The notes under the pieces are model-generated. The model worked only from the letters and a program-made list of their open reading frames with translations, did not search any database and had not been told where the DNA came from. From positions 186,001 to 250,000 of the forward strand of contig NZ_SOHE01000013.1 of NCBI RefSeq assembly GCF_004403305.1: a DNA stretch of 64,000 nucleotides, given 5' to 3'. This stretch comes from Cryobacterium frigoriphilum. GTDB lineage: Bacteria > Actinomycetota > Actinomycetes > Actinomycetales > Microbacteriaceae. The translations under genes were made by a program, and so were the position numbers. Below are positions 26,006 to 34,312 of the stretch, in pieces (position 1 is the stretch's first letter; the number at the start of each line of letters is the position of its first letter).

Positions 26006-28333
26006 CTACCCCTTGTGCAGCCAGGAGCGTTGATTGTCGTTCAGGCGGCGTTCCACGGCCTGCCGCAGCACCGGCTCGGTGCGCAGTGCCGGGTCACCGC
26101 TGATCAAAAACTGCGCGGCCTGTCGGGCGCGGGCAATCAGGTCGCCGTCGATCGCGACCCGCAGCAGCCGCAGTGAGGACCGGTCCCCCGACTGCGAATC
26201 GCCGAGCACGTTGCCCTCCTGCCGCAGCTCGAGGTCGAGTTCGGCCAGCCGAAACCCGTCGAGGGTTGCGGCGACCGCGTCGATCCGCTGCCGGCTGGTC
26301 GACCCGCTCTTCGCGTAGGTGGCGAGCAGGCACAGGCCGGGAACACCGCCGCGCCCGACCCGGCCGCGCAGCTGGTGCAGCTGGGAGACCCCGAAGCGGT
26401 CGGCGTCCATGACGACCATCGCCGACGCGTTGGGCACGTCAACGCCGACCTCGATAACCGTCGTCGCCACGAGCACGTCGATCTCGCCCGCGGCGAAGGC
26501 CCGCATGGTCAGGTCTTTCTCCTCGCTCGTCATGCGCCCGTGCAGGGGTTCCAGTCGAAGTCCGGCAAGCGGCTGGTGTTGCCGCAGGCGCTCGAGCAGC
26601 GTCTCGACATCGTGGATCGGGCGCTTCTCGGCGGCGGGCTGGCCGGTTCCCTGGCTCGCAAGCTGGCCGGGGCGGGGGGCGGTGCGCGGGGCGGATGCGG
26701 CGGCGCGGGCCGGAGCGGCGGCATCCGTCACCGTGCCGTCGGCCTGATCGAGCGTCTGGCCTTCTTCGGCCAGTTTGGGCGCGATCGCGGGGCACACGAC
26801 GAACACCTGCCGGCCGAGCGCCACCTCTTCGGCGACGCGATCCCAGATGCGCAGGAACCAGTGGGGTTTTTCACCGAGCGACACGACGACACTCTCGATG
26901 GGCCGCCGACCGGCCGGCAACATGGCGATCGTGCTCACGTCGAGGTCACCGAAAACGGTCATCGCGATCGTGCGCGGAATGGGCGTGGCCGTCAGCACGA
27001 GGGTGTGCGGCGGGGTCGCGCCTTTGCGTCGCAGCACCTCGCGCTGGTTGACGCCGAAGCGGTGCTGCTCGTCGATGACGACGAGCCCGAGGTCGAAGAA
27101 CTCAACGTTGTCGCTCATGAGCGTGTGGGTGCCGATGACGATGTGCGACTGCCCGCTGACGATGCGCAAGAGGGCCTTGCGTTTCTCGGCGGCCGGCAGC
27201 TGCCCGGTCAGCAGCGTCGGCATCAGTTCGGCCGTGAGGTCGGGGCCAAGCATGGCGGTGATCGAGCGCAGGTGCTGGCCAGCGAGCACCTCGGTGGGGG
27301 CCAGAAGCGCGGCCTGTCCGCCGCTGTCGGCGACGGCGAGCATGGCCCGCAGCGCGACGACGGTCTTGCCCGAACCAACCTCACCCTGCACGAGCCGGCT
27401 CATCGGCGAGGTCTGGGACAGGTCGACGGCGATCTCGGCGGCGGCGATCTGCTGGTCGGTGGTGAGCACGAAGGGCAGGTTGGCGTCGAAACGATCCAGG
27501 AACCCGCCGGGCACCGGCTCCCTGGCCGTGGTGTGGCGCTCTCGGGCCTGGGTGTGCTGCTGCACGAGCGTGCACTGCAGAACCCATGCCTCGATGAACC
27601 GGAGGGTGTCGCGGGCCTGCTGCCAGTCGGTCGAGGCGTGCGGGCGGTGGATCAGCTCGAGCGCGCGGCCCTGCGGCATCAGCTTCTCGGAGGCGCGCAG
27701 CAGTTCGGGCACCGGATCGGGGATGGGACCGAGCGCGTTCAGGGCCAGGGCCACCGCGTCGGCGATCTCCCAGCTGGTGATTCGTGCGGTGGCCGGGTAG
27801 ATCGGAACGATGTCAAGCAGCATGCGCTTGACCTTCGGGTCGATCACGACCTCGTCGAGTTCGGTGTCGAAGGTCTTGTAGGCGGGGTGCGCCAGCTGCA
27901 CGGTGTTGCCGTGCGCGGTGACCTTGCCGGCGAAGATGCCGCGCACGCCGGGGTGCAGCGCTTTGGTGCGCCAGTTCTGGCTGCCCTTGGTGCCGTTCTT
28001 GCCCTTACCGAAGAAGATCAGCGAGAGGGTGTCCTTGCCGTCGGTGATCTTGACCGTGACCATGGTTCCGGGGCGAGACTTCATCTCGGACTCGGTGACG
28101 GAGACCACCTGGGCAATGACGGTCACGTCCTCGCCGACGATCAGTCGGGTGAGGTCAGACGATTCGCCGCGCAGGGCATAGCGGCGCGGATAGTGGCCCA
28201 GCAGGTCGGCGATGGTGTGCATTCCGAAGGCGGTGGCGAGTTCTTTCGCCGTGTCGCCGCCGACCACGGGACCCAGGGAGGAGTCGAGTGTCTTCGCGTC
28301 GCTCGGCACGGCGGTGGGCTGCAAACCGGTCAT
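26006..28333 (-). CDS. recG: ATP-dependent DNA helicase RecG
   Basis: 775 residues. RecG reverses stalled replication forks and moves branched DNA. It shows the wedge (OB) domain, Walker A GEVGSGKTVVALRA, motif II VVIDEQHRFGV, motif III VLTATPIPRTIAMT, motif V ATTVIEVGVDVPNASAMVV and motif VI QLRGRVGRGG. About 40 residues rich in Ala, Pro and Thr (near residues 540-580) interrupt the C-terminal helicase domain; this explains the length above the usual 690-740. Read toward coaD with 95 bases between. Confidence 0.95.
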   Translation of the reverse strand: MTGLQPTAVPSDAKTLDSSLGPVVGGDTAKELATAFGMHTIADLLGHYPRRYALRGESSDLTRLIVGEDVTVIAQVVSVTESEMKSRPGTMVTVKITDGKDTLSLIFFGKGKNGTKGSQNWRTKALHPGVRGIFAGKVTAHGNTVQLAHPAYKTFDTELDEVVIDPKVKRMLLDIVPIYPATARITSWEIADAVALALNALGPIPDPVPELLRASEKLMPQGRALELIHRPHASTDWQQARDTLRFIEAWVLQCTLVQQHTQARERHTTAREPVPGGFLDRFDANLPFVLTTDQQIAAAEIAVDLSQTSPMSRLVQGEVGSGKTVVALRAMLAVADSGGQAALLAPTEVLAGQHLRSITAMLGPDLTAELMPTLLTGQLPAAEKRKALLRIVSGQSHIVIGTHTLMSDNVEFFDLGLVVIDEQHRFGVNQREVLRRKGATPPHTLVLTATPIPRTIAMTVFGDLDVSTIAMLPAGRRPIESVVVSLGEKPHWFLRIWDRVAEEVALGRQVFVVCPAIAPKLAEEGQTLDQADGTVTDAAAPARAAASAPRTAPRPGQLASQGTGQPAAEKRPIHDVETLLERLRQHQPLAGLRLEPLHGRMTSEEKDLTMRAFAAGEIDVLVATTVIEVGVDVPNASAMVVMDADRFGVSQLHQLRGRVGRGGVPGLCLLATYAKSGSTSRQRIDAVAATLDGFRLAELDLELRQEGNVLGDSQSGDRSSLRLLRVAIDGDLIARARQAAQFLISGDPALRTEPVLRQAVERRLNDNQRSWLHKG

Positions 28334-28435
28334 GCCTCAATCGTAGGCGGGGCCACCGACACGGCGGGCGGTCGGGCAGCGCGAGGCATCCGTCGCCGGC
28401 GTTGCCGGTGCCACAATCCAGCGATGGATGCTCGT

Positions 28436-28495
28436 GGCGCAGGTTAGATTCGGTGGCGCAGTATAGAAACTGCGCCCGTGAATCTAATCTGCGCC
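28436..28495. repeat. 60-bp double palindrome between divergent recG and rsmD
   Basis: Outer arms GGCGCAGGTTAGATTC (28436-28451) and GAATCTAATCTGCGCC (28480-28495) pair with one mismatch over 16 bp. Inner arms GGCGCAGT (28455-28462) and ACTGCGCC (28469-28476) pair perfectly around ATAGAA. The outer and inner arms share GGCGCAG. There is no T-run and the genes on either side point away, so it is not a terminator. It looks like a small mobile palindrome or a protein-binding site. Confidence 0.85.
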
Positions 28496-28500
28496 GCGAC

Positions 28501-28535
28501 TGCCGTAACTGCCGCGACTGCCGCAACCGCCGCGG
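28501..28535. repeat. Tandem 9-bp repeats upstream of rsmD
   Basis: TGCCGTAAC, TGCCGCGAC, TGCCGCAAC and a partial CGCCGCGG follow the double palindrome directly, up to the likely rsmD promoter (TAGGCT at 28540-28545). Confidence 0.75.
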
Positions 28536-28554
28536 AAGCTAGGCTCGAATGACC

Positions 28555-29154
28555 ATGACCCGCATTGTTTCCGGATTCGCCGGCTCCCTCACCCTGCACG
28601 TTCCGAAATCGGGGACGCGCCCCACGAGCGACCGGGTACGGGAGGCGATATTCAGCGCCCTCGACGCGCGCGACGCCCTGCGCGGCACCCGGGTGCTCGA
28701 CCTGTACGCCGGGTCCGGCGCGCTCGGGCTCGAAGCCGCCAGCCGCGGCGCCCGCATCGTGACCCTCGTCGAGAACGGTTTCGGCGCCGCGCAAATGTGT
28801 CGCAAGAACGCGGATGCCGTGTCACGCATGGCGCCCAAACGGTCCAGCGCCGAGGAACACACGCTCAAGGTCAACGTCAGCACGCAAGCGGTGCAGTCCT
28901 TTCTCGCGGGCACCAAGGACGGTTTCGACATCGTCTTCATCGACCCGCCCTATGACCTGAGCGAGGTGGAGCTCGGCGCTAACCTCGCCGCCCTCGCGCC
29001 GCTCGTGGCCGACGATGCCCTGCTGATCGTGGAGCGCAGCTCGCGCTCGCCTGAACCCCTGTGGGGCCCGGCCTTCGATCTCGACCGCCGCAAAGACTAC
29101 GGCGACACCACGGTCTGGTACGCCTCCCCCGCCGAGCCGCTCGCCGCCGACTGA
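28555..29154 (+). CDS. rsmD: 16S rRNA (guanine966-N2)-methyltransferase
   Basis: 199 residues. It methylates G966 of 16S rRNA using S-adenosylmethionine. The N-terminus TRIVSGFAGSLTLHVPK, the SAM loop VLDLYAGSGALGLEAASRGA and the catalytic FIDPPYDLSEVEL are diagnostic. The ATG at 28555 is where homologues begin; one at 28549 is in frame and closer to an AGG. TAGGCT ends ten bases before 28555, so the transcript may start almost at the gene. Confidence 0.94.
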   Translation: MTRIVSGFAGSLTLHVPKSGTRPTSDRVREAIFSALDARDALRGTRVLDLYAGSGALGLEAASRGARIVTLVENGFGAAQMCRKNADAVSRMAPKRSSAEEHTLKVNVSTQAVQSFLAGTKDGFDIVFIDPPYDLSEVELGANLAALAPLVADDALLIVERSSRSPEPLWGPAFDLDRRKDYGDTTVWYASPAEPLAAD

Positions 29155-29180
29155 TTTCGGGGGTGGGAGGACGCGCGGGA

Positions 29181-29193
29181 TAGCGTGGACCCA
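29181..29193 (+). promoter_or_regulatory. Candidate leaderless promoter of the S9 peptidase gene
   Basis: TAGCGT (29181-29186) is followed by six bases and the ATG at 29193. No ribosome-binding site is seen. Confidence 0.4.
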
Positions 29194-31358
29194 TGTCACC
29201 TGAGATTTTGAACGAACAGATTCCGAACGAACAGATTCCGAACGAACTAATTCCGCCCGAACTGATTCCGCACGAACCGTTCTCGTCCCTCGACGGCTAC
29301 ATCGCGCTCCCCCGCGTGGACAGCCTCGCGCTCACCCCCGACGGGCGGCGGGTGATTTTGACCGTCGCGACGCTCGCCGCCGACCGCACCCGCTACGAGC
29401 GTGCGCTGTGGAGCGTCGCCGCCGACGGTTCCGGCGTTCCGCGCCGCCTGACACGCTCGGCCGAGGGCGAATCCGGCGTCGGATTCACCGCCTCCGGCGA
29501 CGTGTTGTTCGTTTCGAAACGGCCAGACTCCGGGTCTCCGACGGCGGTCGCCGACACCGCTCAGCTCTGGTCGCTCCCCCACACCGGTGGCGAGGCGCGC
29601 CCGCTCACCTGCCTCGCCGGCGGCGTCTCCGGCATCGCTGCGACCGCCACCGCGAGCGACACCATCGTCATCACCGCCGATCTGCTGCCCGGTTCGGCCG
29701 ATATCCACGCGGATGCCGCGGCCCGCCGCCGCCGCACCGAGACCAAGGTCGCCGCCATTCTGCACGAGAGCTACCCCGTGCGGTTCTGGGACCACAACCT
29801 CGGGCCGGCCGAGCCGCACCTGTTCGCCCTCGATCTGCACGACCTGCGAGACGACGCCAGCCCGGCCCGTGACCTGCCCACCTCCGACGGCTCAGCGGAT
29901 GCCGCCGCCCGGTACCCGGTCGGCCTCCCCACGCCCCACGATCTCGCTCCACACCCCGGTCGCATGATGGACACCTCCGGGCAAGCGCTCACGCCGGACG
30001 GCCGCACCCTGATCGCATCCGTTCGCGTGCAGGAACAGCGTTCCGGCCGCCAGGCGATCGTGTCGATCGACGTGGCCACCGGGGCCTCCACCCCTCTCTT
30101 CGACGAACCGCGCGTGCACTTCAGCTCGCCCGCCCTCAGCCGCGACGGGCTGCGGCTCGCGTTTGTGCGTGTCGCCTTCAGTACCCCGACCGGCCCAGCC
30201 GACCACGAACTGTGGGTGAGCGACCAGGATGGAGGCAATGCCCGCCGCGTGGCCCAGGACTGGGACCGCTGGGCCACCAGCCTCGCCTTTGACGCCTCGG
30301 CCGAGAACCTGATCGTGACGGCTGACGACAACGGGCGCGGGCCCATCTTCCGGGTTCCGCTCGCCGCCGGAGACGAGCCGGTCGTACAGATCACGACCGA
30401 CGACTTCAGCTACACGGATGTGGCCGTCGACGCGGTGACCGGGGACCTGGTCGCGCTGCGATCCTCGTGGGTCACGCCGGCGCATCCGGTGCGCATCGAT
30501 TCCTCGGGTGCCGTCACCGTGCTCGCCACGCCCGCGGGTCTGCCGGCGGCTCCCGGCACGATCACCGAGGTCGAGACCACCGCCGAGGACGGAACCCGGG
30601 TGCGCGGCTGGCTGCTGCTGCCTGAGGGTGCCAACCCGGAGCATCCGGCGCCGTTGCTGCTCTGGATCCACGGCGGCCCCCTGAACAGCTGGAACGCCTG
30701 GAGCTGGCGGTGGAGCCCGCTGCTCGCCGTGGCCCGCGGCTATGCCGTGCTGCTGCCCGACCCGGCGCTGTCGACCGGGTACGGCCTCGACTTCATTGCC
30801 CGCGGCTGGAACGCCTGGGGCGCCGCTCCCTACACCGACCTGCTCGCGATCACGGATGCCGCTGAGGCCCGCCTCGACATCGACGGGAGCCGCACGGTGG
30901 CGATGGGCGGCTCGTTTGGCGGCTACATGGCGAACTGGATCGCCGGGCACACCGACCGGTTCAGCGCGATCGTGAGCCACGCGAGCCTGTGGGCGCTCGA
31001 CCAGTTCAACGGCACGACCGACAACTCGCAGTACTGGCAGAGCATTTTCTCGCAGCAGGGCATGATCGACAATTCACCGCATCACAGCGTGCGCGACATC
31101 ACGACGCCGATGCTTGTCATCCACGGCGACCACGACTACCGGGTACCGATCGGTGAGAGCCTGCGGCTCTGGTCGGAGCTCGCCGAGCACCACGCCGAGC
31201 CGGATGGAACAACCGCGCACAAGTTTCTGTTCTTCCCCGACGAAAACCACTGGGTCTTGAAGCCGCAGCACGCCGTGGTCTGGTACCAGACGGTGTTCGC
31301 GTTCCTCGACCAGCACGTGCACGACGCCGAATGGCAGCGGCCCGCCCTGCTCGGCTAG
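29193..31358 (+). CDS. S9 family peptidase (acylaminoacyl/dipeptidyl peptidase type)
   Basis: 721 residues. An N-terminal seven-bladed beta-propeller (about residues 35-440) filters substrates, and an alpha/beta-hydrolase domain follows. The nucleophile Ser is in AMGGSFGGYMANWIAGH, the Asp in VIHGDHDYRVPIGESL and the His in FFPDENHWVLKPQHAVVW. There is no signal peptide, so it is probably cytoplasmic and cuts short peptides. The first 25 residues are N-E-Q-I-P units from a 15-bp tandem repeat that begins six codons after the start, and are not part of the family. Confidence 0.9.
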   Translation: MSPEILNEQIPNEQIPNELIPPELIPHEPFSSLDGYIALPRVDSLALTPDGRRVILTVATLAADRTRYERALWSVAADGSGVPRRLTRSAEGESGVGFTASGDVLFVSKRPDSGSPTAVADTAQLWSLPHTGGEARPLTCLAGGVSGIAATATASDTIVITADLLPGSADIHADAAARRRRTETKVAAILHESYPVRFWDHNLGPAEPHLFALDLHDLRDDASPARDLPTSDGSADAAARYPVGLPTPHDLAPHPGRMMDTSGQALTPDGRTLIASVRVQEQRSGRQAIVSIDVATGASTPLFDEPRVHFSSPALSRDGLRLAFVRVAFSTPTGPADHELWVSDQDGGNARRVAQDWDRWATSLAFDASAENLIVTADDNGRGPIFRVPLAAGDEPVVQITTDDFSYTDVAVDAVTGDLVALRSSWVTPAHPVRIDSSGAVTVLATPAGLPAAPGTITEVETTAEDGTRVRGWLLLPEGANPEHPAPLLLWIHGGPLNSWNAWSWRWSPLLAVARGYAVLLPDPALSTGYGLDFIARGWNAWGAAPYTDLLAITDAAEARLDIDGSRTVAMGGSFGGYMANWIAGHTDRFSAIVSHASLWALDQFNGTTDNSQYWQSIFSQQGMIDNSPHHSVRDITTPMLVIHGDHDYRVPIGESLRLWSELAEHHAEPDGTTAHKFLFFPDENHWVLKPQHAVVWYQTVFAFLDQHVHDAEWQRPALLG
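29210..29269 (+). repeat. Four tandem 15-bp units at the 5' end of the S9 peptidase gene
   Basis: GAACGAACAGATTCC is repeated four times; the first two are identical and the next two have three or four changes. Encodes N-E-Q-I-P repeats. Confidence 0.92.
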
Positions 31359-31377
31359 GTCCCGCCACGAGTAAGGG

Positions 31378-32361
31378 TTAGGCGGCGCCGTCCCAGCCGC
31401 GGTACGGGTCCCAGCCGCCCTGCTCGTGCGGCACGCCGTCGAGCAGCACGGCGCCGGCATCCGCGGTGACCGTGCCCAGCGCCCGGAACCCGGTCGGCAG
31501 GGTGACCCCGGCCGGGAACGTGGCGAGCAGGCCGTGGTCTTCGCCGCCGCCGAGGGCACGTTCGGGCGATTCGCCGAGCGCGGTCGAGAAGAAGTCGAGA
31601 CCGACCCCGCTCGCCCGGGCGATGCGGCCGGCGTCGATCGCGAGCCCGTCGGAGACGTCGAGCATCGCGGTGGCCCCGCCGAGGGCCGCGGCCGGTCCCC
31701 GGTCGATGGGCGGCTCCGGGCGCAACTGGGCGGCGAGGGCCCGCGGATGCTCCGCCTTCACCCGGTCTGCCCGGCCGGCATCCGGCACACCCGCGTCGTC
31801 GACGCCGTAGCGAAACAGAAGCGCGAGCCCCTCGCCGGCGTCGCCGAGGGCGCCGGCCAGTGCCACGACGTCGCCGGGGCGCGCGCCGGAGCGCAGCACG
31901 GGTGCGCGGCCCTCGAGGTCACCGAAGGCCGTGACGGCGAGCGTGAGGGCGTCGGCGGCCGACAGGTCACCGCCGACCACCCCGCATCCGGGAGCGAGCG
32001 CCGCGCAGCAGGCCCGCACACCGTCGGCGATGCCCTCGAGCACCGACACCGCGGTCGAGGGCGGCGCGGCGATCGCCAGTACGAGCGCGGTCGGCACGGC
32101 GCCCATCGCGGCCACGTCGGACAGGTTCGTCGCGGCGGCCTTCCAGCCGAGGTCGAACGGCGTCGACCACGCGAGTCGAAAGTCGGGGCCCTGGATCATC
32201 ATGTCCGTCGTCACGACGAAGCGTCCGTCGGGGGCGCGAATGACCGCCGCGTCGTCGCCGGGCCCCAGCAACTGCGAAGCGGATGCCGGCAGCCGCGGAA
32301 AGATACGCTCGAGCACCGCGCCCTCGCTCAGGTCGGCCAGGGTCTCTGCGGAAGTCGTCAT
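31378..32361 (-). CDS. thiL: Thiamine-monophosphate kinase
   Basis: 327 residues. It makes thiamine diphosphate from the monophosphate. Family features: LLGPGDDAAVIRAPDG, VVTTDMMIQGPDF, GWKAAATNLSDVAAMGA, CGVVGGDLSAAD, and MLDVSDGLAIDAGRIARASG. It meets the S9 peptidase gene tail to tail with 19 bases between and diverges from the DUF3515 gene over only 23 bases. Confidence 0.94.
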   Translation of the reverse strand: MTTSAETLADLSEGAVLERIFPRLPASASQLLGPGDDAAVIRAPDGRFVVTTDMMIQGPDFRLAWSTPFDLGWKAAATNLSDVAAMGAVPTALVLAIAAPPSTAVSVLEGIADGVRACCAALAPGCGVVGGDLSAADALTLAVTAFGDLEGRAPVLRSGARPGDVVALAGALGDAGEGLALLFRYGVDDAGVPDAGRADRVKAEHPRALAAQLRPEPPIDRGPAAALGGATAMLDVSDGLAIDAGRIARASGVGLDFFSTALGESPERALGGGEDHGLLATFPAGVTLPTGFRALGTVTADAGAVLLDGVPHEQGGWDPYRGWDGAA

Positions 32362-32369
32362 ACTTCAAA

Positions 32370-32378
32370 CGGTAACCT
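32370..32378. promoter_or_regulatory. Overlapping divergent -10 boxes for thiL and the DUF3515 gene
   Basis: The short stretch ACGGTAACCT (32369-32378) reads TAACCT on the plus strand, six bases before the GTG at 32385, and TACCGT on the minus strand, eight bases before the thiL ATG. The two boxes share three bases. Both genes would have nearly leaderless transcripts. Confidence 0.45.
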
Positions 32379-32384
32379 GATTGT

Positions 32385-32933
32385 GTGACCCCCTCTTCTT
32401 CACCCGCGCCGCACCATCCGCTTTCCCGCCCGATTCGTCGCGGTGCACGCCCGCGCCGCGCCCGCAGCATCGGAGCGGCGGCGCTCGTCCTCACCGCGGT
32501 GGCGTTGCTCACCGGCTGCACGCCGTCGGTGCCGCTCGACCCGGCCGCCGACGCCGAGAACCCGGGCTGCGCCGACCTGATCGTGCGCCTGCCCGACACC
32601 GTCGCCGACCAGCCCAGCCGCGAGACGAACGCGCAGGCGACCGGCGCCTGGGGCGACCCGGCGGCCATTCTGTTGCACTGCGGCGTCGACGTGCCGGGGC
32701 CGACAACGCTGCCGTGCGTGACCATCAACGGCATCGACTGGATCGAAGACGACTCCGAGGCTCCGCTCTACCGGTTCACGAGCTACGGCCGCGAGCCCGC
32801 GACCGAGATCGTGATCGACTCCGACCGGGTCGCCGGATCGACCGCCCTCGTCGATCTGTCGCCCGCCATGGAGTTCATTCCCGCCACGAGCGCGTGCCTC
32901 GGCGCCGAAGACCTCGACATCCCGGGTTCCTGA
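32385..32933 (+). CDS. DUF3515 family lipoprotein
   Basis: 182 residues. An N-terminal Arg-rich stretch leads into a signal peptide with lipobox LLTGC, so the protein is likely lipid-anchored outside the cell. The DUF3515 core is visible: GCADLIVRLPDTVADQ, ATGAWGDPAAILLHCGVD, CVTINGIDWIE. Function is unknown; the family is nearly always encoded between ddl and thiL in actinobacteria, as here, which hints at a cell-envelope role. The start is a leaderless-type GTG. Confidence 0.88.
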   Translation: MTPSSSPAPHHPLSRPIRRGARPRRARSIGAAALVLTAVALLTGCTPSVPLDPAADAENPGCADLIVRLPDTVADQPSRETNAQATGAWGDPAAILLHCGVDVPGPTTLPCVTINGIDWIEDDSEAPLYRFTSYGREPATEIVIDSDRVAGSTALVDLSPAMEFIPATSACLGAEDLDIPGS

Positions 32934-32955
32934 GCCTGAGCCCTGAGCCCTGAGC

Positions 32956-33012
32956 CCCCAAGGGGCATTTTGTGGCTTCTCGCTCACGAGAAGCCAACAA
33001 CGGCCCCTTGAG
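32956..33012. repeat. Palindromic repeat element, copy 1
   Basis: 57 bp: AAGGGGC, then GGCTTCTCG-CTCA-CGAGAAGCC (a perfect hairpin), then GCCCCTT. 52 of 57 bases match the copy at 33101-33157. Confidence 0.88.
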
Positions 33013-33038
33013 AGGCACCGCCCCTTCGCGAGACGCCA

Positions 33039-33075
33039 AAAAACGCCCCTTGGATCGACCTGAAGGGGCGTTTTT
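33039..33075. terminator. Two-way intrinsic terminator between the DUF3515 gene and ddl
   Basis: AAAAACGCCCCTT (33039-33051) pairs perfectly with AAGGGGCGTTTTT (33063-33075) over 13 bp with an 11-base loop. It ends in a T-run on both strands, so it can stop both converging genes. It lies midway between two 57-bp palindromic copies and its flanks are degenerate versions of them. Confidence 0.88.
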
Positions 33076-33100
33076 CGGCTTCTCGCAGCGGGGCGAGCCG

Positions 33101-33157
33101 CCCCAAGGGGCGTTTTGTGGCTTCTCGCTCACGAGAAGCCACACTCGGCCCCTTGAG
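33101..33157. repeat. Palindromic repeat element, copy 2
   Basis: Same build as the copy at 32956-33012, but the inner hairpin is extended to 11 bp (GTGGCTTCTCG with CGAGAAGCCAC). Same orientation as copy 1, spaced 145 bp start to start. Confidence 0.88.
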
Positions 33158-33205
33158 CGGCCGGAACGTCCGGGATGCGCCCACTCGCGTACCCGCAGAG
33201 TGAAG

Positions 33206-34312
33206 CTAGCCGCGGCGCTCGGCGCGGGAGAGCGCCACATCGATGAGCTCGTCGATCAGCTCCGGGTAGGTGTATCCGCTCTGCAGCCAGCAGGTCGGGA
33301 ACATCGAGATCGCCGTGAAGCCGGGCATGGTGTTGATCTCGTTGATCACCCAGCCCTCCTTCGTCAGGAAGAAGTCCACCCGGGCCAGCCCGGCGCCGGC
33401 GATCGCGTCGAACGCGGCGAGGGCCAGTCGCTGCATCTCGGCCAGTTCCGCGGCGCCGAGCGGTGCCGGGCAGACCAGCTCAACCCCGCCGGCGCCGAGG
33501 TATTTGGCGTCGAAGTCGTAGAAGTCGCGCCCGGTGACGATGACCTCGCCAGCGACGGATGCCCGACTCGGCTCCCCGGGGCGGCCCTGCAGCACCGCGA
33601 CCTCGAGTTCCCGGCCGACGAGGCCTGACTCGATGAGCACCTTGCTGTCTTCGCGCAGGGCGACGGCCATCGCATCCGCCAGCTGCTCGGCAGAGGAAAC
33701 CCGGCTGACGCCCACACTCGACCCGGCCCGGGCCGGCTTCACGAACGCGGGCAGGCCGAGCCGGTCGAGGGCGGCGTAGGCGGGCGCGGTATCTGTGGCC
33801 CACGCCTCCGCCGTCACCGTGTGCCACGGCGCGATCGGCAGGCCGGCCTGCGCAAAGACCGTCTTGGTGAAGTGCTTGTCCATGCCGAGCGCCGAGGCGA
33901 GCACGCCCGACCCTACAAAGGGCAGTCCGACGAGTTCGAGCATGCCCTGAATCGTGCCGTCCTCGCCGAACGGTCCGTGCAGGATCGGAAAGACCAGGTC
34001 GACCGACCCCAGTGACCGCGACACGCCGTTCTCGACGACGGTCAGCTCGCGGCTGCCGGTGCTCTCCGGCCACCGCACACGCGTGCCGTTGTCAACGACC
34101 ACGGGAAGGTCGTCAGCGGGTGCATCCGGGTGCAGCACAAACTTGGCCGGGTCGTCGTCTTCCAGTATGAAGGCACCGTCCCGGGTGATGCCGACGGGAA
34201 TGACGTTATAGCGCTCGCGGTCGATCGCCGCCAGCACTCCGCCCGCCGTTGCGCAGCTGATTGAATGCTCGCTTGAGCGTCCCCCAAAAAGCAGTACCAC
34301 CGTGAGAGTCAT
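33206..34312 (-). CDS. ddl: D-alanine--D-alanine ligase
   Basis: 368 residues. It joins two D-Ala for peptidoglycan. The ATP-grasp family features are LLFGGRSSEHSISCATAGG at the start, LHGPFGEDGTIQGMLEL, FVKPARAGSSVGVSRV, GAGLARVDFFLTKEGWVINEINTMPGFT, and MFPTCWLQSGYTYPELI. The ATG at 34312 has AAAGGA seven bases upstream. Its first 107 bases overlap the 3' end of gpsA, which runs past this start in another frame. Confidence 0.95.
   Translation of the reverse strand: MTLTVVLLFGGRSSEHSISCATAGGVLAAIDRERYNVIPVGITRDGAFILEDDDPAKFVLHPDAPADDLPVVVDNGTRVRWPESTGSRELTVVENGVSRSLGSVDLVFPILHGPFGEDGTIQGMLELVGLPFVGSGVLASALGMDKHFTKTVFAQAGLPIAPWHTVTAEAWATDTAPAYAALDRLGLPAFVKPARAGSSVGVSRVSSAEQLADAMAVALREDSKVLIESGLVGRELEVAVLQGRPGEPSRASVAGEVIVTGRDFYDFDAKYLGAGGVELVCPAPLGAAELAEMQRLALAAFDAIAGAGLARVDFFLTKEGWVINEINTMPGFTAISMFPTCWLQSGYTYPELIDELIDVALSRAERRG

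Noticed and set aside
28436..28495. Rho-independent terminator
   Set aside because: No T-run on either strand and both flanking genes begin here rather than end.
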